Of a stretch of DNA of 64,000 nt, positions 61,852-64,000 are shown piece by piece. Numbering within the stretch: the first letter of the stretch is position 1; each line of letters starts with the position of its first letter. The notes below the pieces were generated by a model, which was given only the letters and a program-made list of their open reading frames with translations, ran no database searches and was not told the DNA's origin. Position numbers and translations under genes: made by a program. Source of the stretch: Pseudomonas syringae CC1557 (GTDB taxonomy: Bacteria > Pseudomonadota > Gammaproteobacteria > Pseudomonadales > Pseudomonadaceae); assembly GCF_000452705.1 (NCBI RefSeq), contig NZ_CP007014.1, positions 4,341,501 to 4,405,500 on the forward strand, given 5' to 3'.

Positions 61852-62370
61852 TCAGATCACCCCGCAAGCTGCGCGATCACCACCACCGCCCAGCGGCTTG
61901 GGCATATCGGCGTGGTTATCACCGCCCGCGTGGACCATCAGCGCGTGGCCTTTGATTTCGGACAGTTTCTTCAGGCGCGGTGCCAGTACCGGATAGTCCG
62001 CCTTGCCGTCGGCCGTGACATAAAGGGCAGGCAGGTCACCCAAATGGCCATCTGCGTAAGGGCCGAGGTGTTTGCCGGTCTTGGCTGGGTCGAAGTGCCC
62101 GCCTGCGGCCAGCGCTGCAACCTTGACGCCGTCCTTGGTGCCCGCTTCGCAGCTGCCGTTTTCATGCACATGAAAACCATGGATGCCCGCAGGCAGACCG
62201 GTCAGTTTCGGGGTAAACAGCAAACCGTATTCGGTTTCGCTGACAGTCACGCTGCCGATGGATTTGGGCGCGCCGTCGGCGCTGACCATATCGATAGGCA
62301 CGTCCAGCGATGCCGCCTGCGCACTGATGGAAAAAGCGCCGAGCAGGCCCAGCCATAGATGAGTTTTCAT
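61852..62370 (-). CDS. sodC: Periplasmic Cu/Zn superoxide dismutase
   Basis: This 172-residue protein has a signal peptide (ending SAQA, about residue 19). Copper and zinc ligands are visible in [29 protein letters not shown] and [13 protein letters not shown], and a Cys pair (in NGSCEAG and AACGVI) can form the usual disulphide. It removes external superoxide, as met in plant defence. The ATG at 62370 begins [13 protein letters not shown]; the frame is open to 62559 without a signal peptide. Confidence 0.95.
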   Translation of the reverse strand: MKTHLWLGLLGAFSISAQAASLDVPIDMVSADGAPKSIGSVTVSETEYGLLFTPKLTGLPAGIHGFHVHENGSCEAGTKDGVKVAALAAGGHFDPAKTGKHLGPYADGHLGDLPALYVTADGKADYPVLAPRLKKLSEIKGHALMVHAGGDNHADMPKPLGGGGDRAACGVI

Positions 62371-62542
62371 AGGTTTCGATGCGTCCCTGTTCCGGTAATC
62401 AGATTGAACGTCGCCTTGGCAGCGTAAATGGGCGCGCCGCACAACGTCCGCGATGTCACAGGGGATGTGACCACGGCCAGCCGGTTTTTGGTGCAAAAGA
62501 ATGCGAGCGAATCGCGAGGGGAATTGATTCAAAACGTCACAA

Positions 62543-62574
62543 CCGGGATGCCGACACAAGTGTCGACACCCCGG
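62543..62574 (-). terminator. Stem-loop downstream of the alcohol dehydrogenase gene
   Basis: CCGGG (62543-62547) and CGACAC (62552-62557) pair with GTGTCG (62560-62565) and CCCGG (62570-62574), with a symmetric 4-nt internal loop. It lies 26 bp past the gene's stop. Confidence 0.6.
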
Positions 62575-62600
62575 CGAAACAGCGACTCAAGAAGCGGGAA

Positions 62601-63611
62601 TCAGATATCCAGGCAGATCTTGCCGAAGTGCTGATTGGTTTCCTGATACTTGAACGCGGCAACGATGTCGGTCATCGGGAACGAACGGTCCATGACCGGA
62701 CGCATGCCGTTGGCGTCGATGGCGCGGATCATGTCCTGTTGCTGGGTGCGGCTGCCGACCAGCACGCCCTGCATGCGCAGTTGCTTGACCAGCGCCGGAA
62801 CGAATTCCAGTTGACCGGCGACACCGCTCAGAATGCCGATGACCGAAATGTGGCCGGCCACTCGTGCAGCGTTCATGGAGTGCTGCAGGGTCGATGGGCC
62901 GCCGACGTCGATAATATGGTCAACACCGCGCCCGCCGGTCAGCTTGCGGGCAGTCTCACCCCAGTTGCTGTCCTTGCGGTAGTTGATCAGATGGTCAGCA
63001 CCCATGGCCTGCAGACGCTCCAGTTTTTCATCACTGGATGAGGTGGCGATCACCGTAGCGCCTACCATCTTGGCGAACTGCAAGGCGAAGATCGATACGC
63101 CGCCGGTGCCTTGTACCAGCACGGTATCACCGGCTTTCAGCGAGTCATCGACCATCAGTGCGCGCCAGGCAGTAAGGCCCGCAGTGGTCAGGGTAGAGGC
63201 CTCGGCATGGCTGTAGCCCACAGGCGCACGGGTAAACGAAGTTGCGCGGGCAGTGACCTGCTCACGCGCATAGCCATCGACGCCATCCCCGGGCACCGTA
63301 ACAAAGCCTTCAACCAGCGGCTCACCGCTGATCCACTCAGGGAAGAACGTGCTGACCACGGAATCGCCAACCTTGAACTCGCTGACGCCCTCGCCTACGG
63401 CTGTGACAACACCTGCGCCATCGGCCATGGGAATGCGCTTTTCAGTCGGCGCCCACATGCCGGTGACAACGGCGAAGTCATGATAGTTGAGCGAGTTGGC
63501 ATGCAGACGCACGGTGATTTCACCGGCTTTTGGTGCCAGTACGTCGCTTTCGCCAACGCTGACCTGATCGTAGCCGCCGCCGGCCTGCACGTAGATGGTG
63601 GTATTGCTCAT
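62601..63611 (-). CDS. Zinc-type alcohol dehydrogenase-like (MDR superfamily) oxidoreductase
   Basis: This 336-residue NAD(P)H-dependent oxidoreductase of the medium-chain family has an N-terminal GroES-like domain (about residues 25-140) and a Rossmann domain with GTGGVSIFALQFAK (about 168-181). Catalytic zinc residues are not evident, as in quinone oxidoreductase-like members. The ArsR-type regulator encoded just upstream on the same strand shares an operator with it. Confidence 0.9.
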   Translation of the reverse strand: MSNTTIYVQAGGGYDQVSVGESDVLAPKAGEITVRLHANSLNYHDFAVVTGMWAPTEKRIPMADGAGVVTAVGEGVSEFKVGDSVVSTFFPEWISGEPLVEGFVTVPGDGVDGYAREQVTARATSFTRAPVGYSHAEASTLTTAGLTAWRALMVDDSLKAGDTVLVQGTGGVSIFALQFAKMVGATVIATSSSDEKLERLQAMGADHLINYRKDSNWGETARKLTGGRGVDHIIDVGGPSTLQHSMNAARVAGHISVIGILSGVAGQLEFVPALVKQLRMQGVLVGSRTQQQDMIRAIDANGMRPVMDRSFPMTDIVAAFKYQETNQHFGKICLDI

Positions 63612-63632
63612 GATCTATCTCCTATCAATTCA

Positions 63633-63656
63633 ACATTACGCAAAATGACGAAATGT
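63633..63656. promoter_or_regulatory. Operator upstream of the dehydrogenase gene (ArsR-type)
   Basis: Inverted repeat ACATTACG-N8-CGAAATGT, 22 bp before the dehydrogenase ATG. An identical-arm copy occurs at 63974-63997 at the regulator gene. Confidence 0.75.
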
Positions 63657-63668
63657 ATAACTAAAACG

Positions 63669-63977
63669 TTAGAGCTCTTTCTTGAGCCGATCAGCAAACC
63701 GGTCGATGGCCAGTTCGTCACGACGGAAGTAAGTCCACTTGCCTATTCTGGTCGCCTGAACCAGCCCGGCGCGTTGCAGGATAGCCAGATGCGCAGACGC
63801 GGTGGACGCCGACAGGTTGGCCTTGGCCTGAATGTGCGACACGCACACGCCTATCGCCGGATCACCGTGGTCCTGGGGAGGGAAATGGGCTTGCGGGTCT
63901 TTCAGCCACTCCATGATCAACATGCGAGTGTCATTACCGACCGCTTTGATTTGCTCAAGAATCATGGGGATCAACAT
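63669..63977 (-). CDS. ArsR/SmtB-family transcriptional regulator
   Basis: This 102-residue winged-helix protein has the helix-turn-helix ASTASAHLAILQRAGLVQATRIGKW (about residues 55-80) and a KDPQAHFPPQ loop near residue 26. No ArsR-type paired metal Cys motif (CVC) is seen; a lone Cys occurs in GVCVSH. The start at 63977 overlaps an operator; the internal ATG at 63965 (MILEQIKAVGND) may be the true start. It controls the downstream dehydrogenase, by inference from shared operators. Confidence 0.85.
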   Translation of the reverse strand: MLIPMILEQIKAVGNDTRMLIMEWLKDPQAHFPPQDHGDPAIGVCVSHIQAKANLSASTASAHLAILQRAGLVQATRIGKWTYFRRDELAIDRFADRLKKEL

Positions 63978-63997
63978 TACGCTTTTTTACGAAATGT
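63974..63997. promoter_or_regulatory. Operator at the ArsR-type regulator gene
   Basis: Inverted repeat ACATTACG-N8-CGAAATGT with arms identical to the copy at 63633-63656. Position over the gene start suggests autorepression. Confidence 0.75.
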
Positions 63998-64000
63998 TCA

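Noticed and set aside
1..64000. CRISPR arrays, rRNA, tRNA or insertion sequences
   Set aside because: No regularly spaced repeats, no transposase-like protein and no recognisable tRNA or rRNA sequence were seen. The tRNA-Leu that borders the hrp island in P. syringae would lie to the left of this window.

Overview
The window comes from a plant-associated Pseudomonas of the P. syringae complex. It carries a complete group-1 Hrp type III secretion cluster in the canonical P. syringae order, with HrpL-type hrp boxes, a sigma-54 promoter at hrpL, the HrpR/HrpS enhancer-binding pair, a 113-residue HrpA pilin, HrpZ, AvrE and HrpW. The sequence alone does not settle the species. The short conserved-effector side, with no hopM1, shcM, hopN1 or hopAA1, suggests a lineage such as P. 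viridiflava or another early-branching phylogroup rather than DC3000 (inference).

Region 1 (1-22.2 kb) is the hrp/hrc island. hrpK1 (cut by the left edge) and hrpL read leftwards. hrpJ-hrcV-hrpQ-hrcN-hrpO-hrpP-hrcQa-hrcQb-hrcR-hrcS-hrcT-hrcU read rightwards. Converging on them are hrpF-hrpG-hrcC-hrpT-hrpV and hrpA1-hrpZ1-hrpB-hrcJ-hrpD-hrpE, preceded by hrpR-hrpS. HrpR/S with sigma-54 should activate hrpL, and HrpL should activate the hrp boxes. I located nine: before hrpK1, hrpJ, hrpF, hrpA1, hrpH, avrE1, shcE, an unnamed effector candidate and hrpW1.

Region 2 (22.2-33.3 kb) begins with about 1.1 kb of AT-rich non-coding DNA. It continues with the conserved effector locus: hrpH (lytic transglycosylase), avrE1, its chaperone shcE, an unrecognised 254-residue protein with its own hrp box and a possible Cys-His deamidase-like motif, and hrpW1 (harpin/pectate lyase-like).

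Region 3 (33.3-42.9 kb) is the chromosomal flank: a bestrophin-like channel, two lipoproteins, a P-loop kinase-like protein, a DUF2986 protein, a GNAT acetyltransferase, a GST, a SnoaL-like protein, an MFS sugar porter, a LysE exporter, a decayed Dabb gene with a foreign-looking tail, an Lrp/AsnC regulator and a glyoxalase-fold protein.

Region 4 (42.9-53.0 kb) is a tight ten-gene catabolic operon: allophanate hydrolase, a BMP-type ABC importer (binding protein, two permeases, double ATPase), a formamidase-like amidase, a biuret hydrolase, a second isochorismatase-fold hydrolase (possible triuret hydrolase), an AtzH/HpxZ-like protein and a GntR/FCD regulator. Together they look like a biuret/triuret-type ureide nitrogen-scavenging pathway ending in allophanate, ammonia and CO2.

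Region 5 (53-64 kb) holds a NUDIX hydrolase, a PAS-GGDEF-EAL protein, a gntP remnant, a PAS-PAS-GGDEF cyclase, an SMP-30-like lactonase, a frameshifted cupin, a periplasmic M20 peptidase, sodC, and an alcohol dehydrogenase with an ArsR-type regulator that share a duplicated operator.
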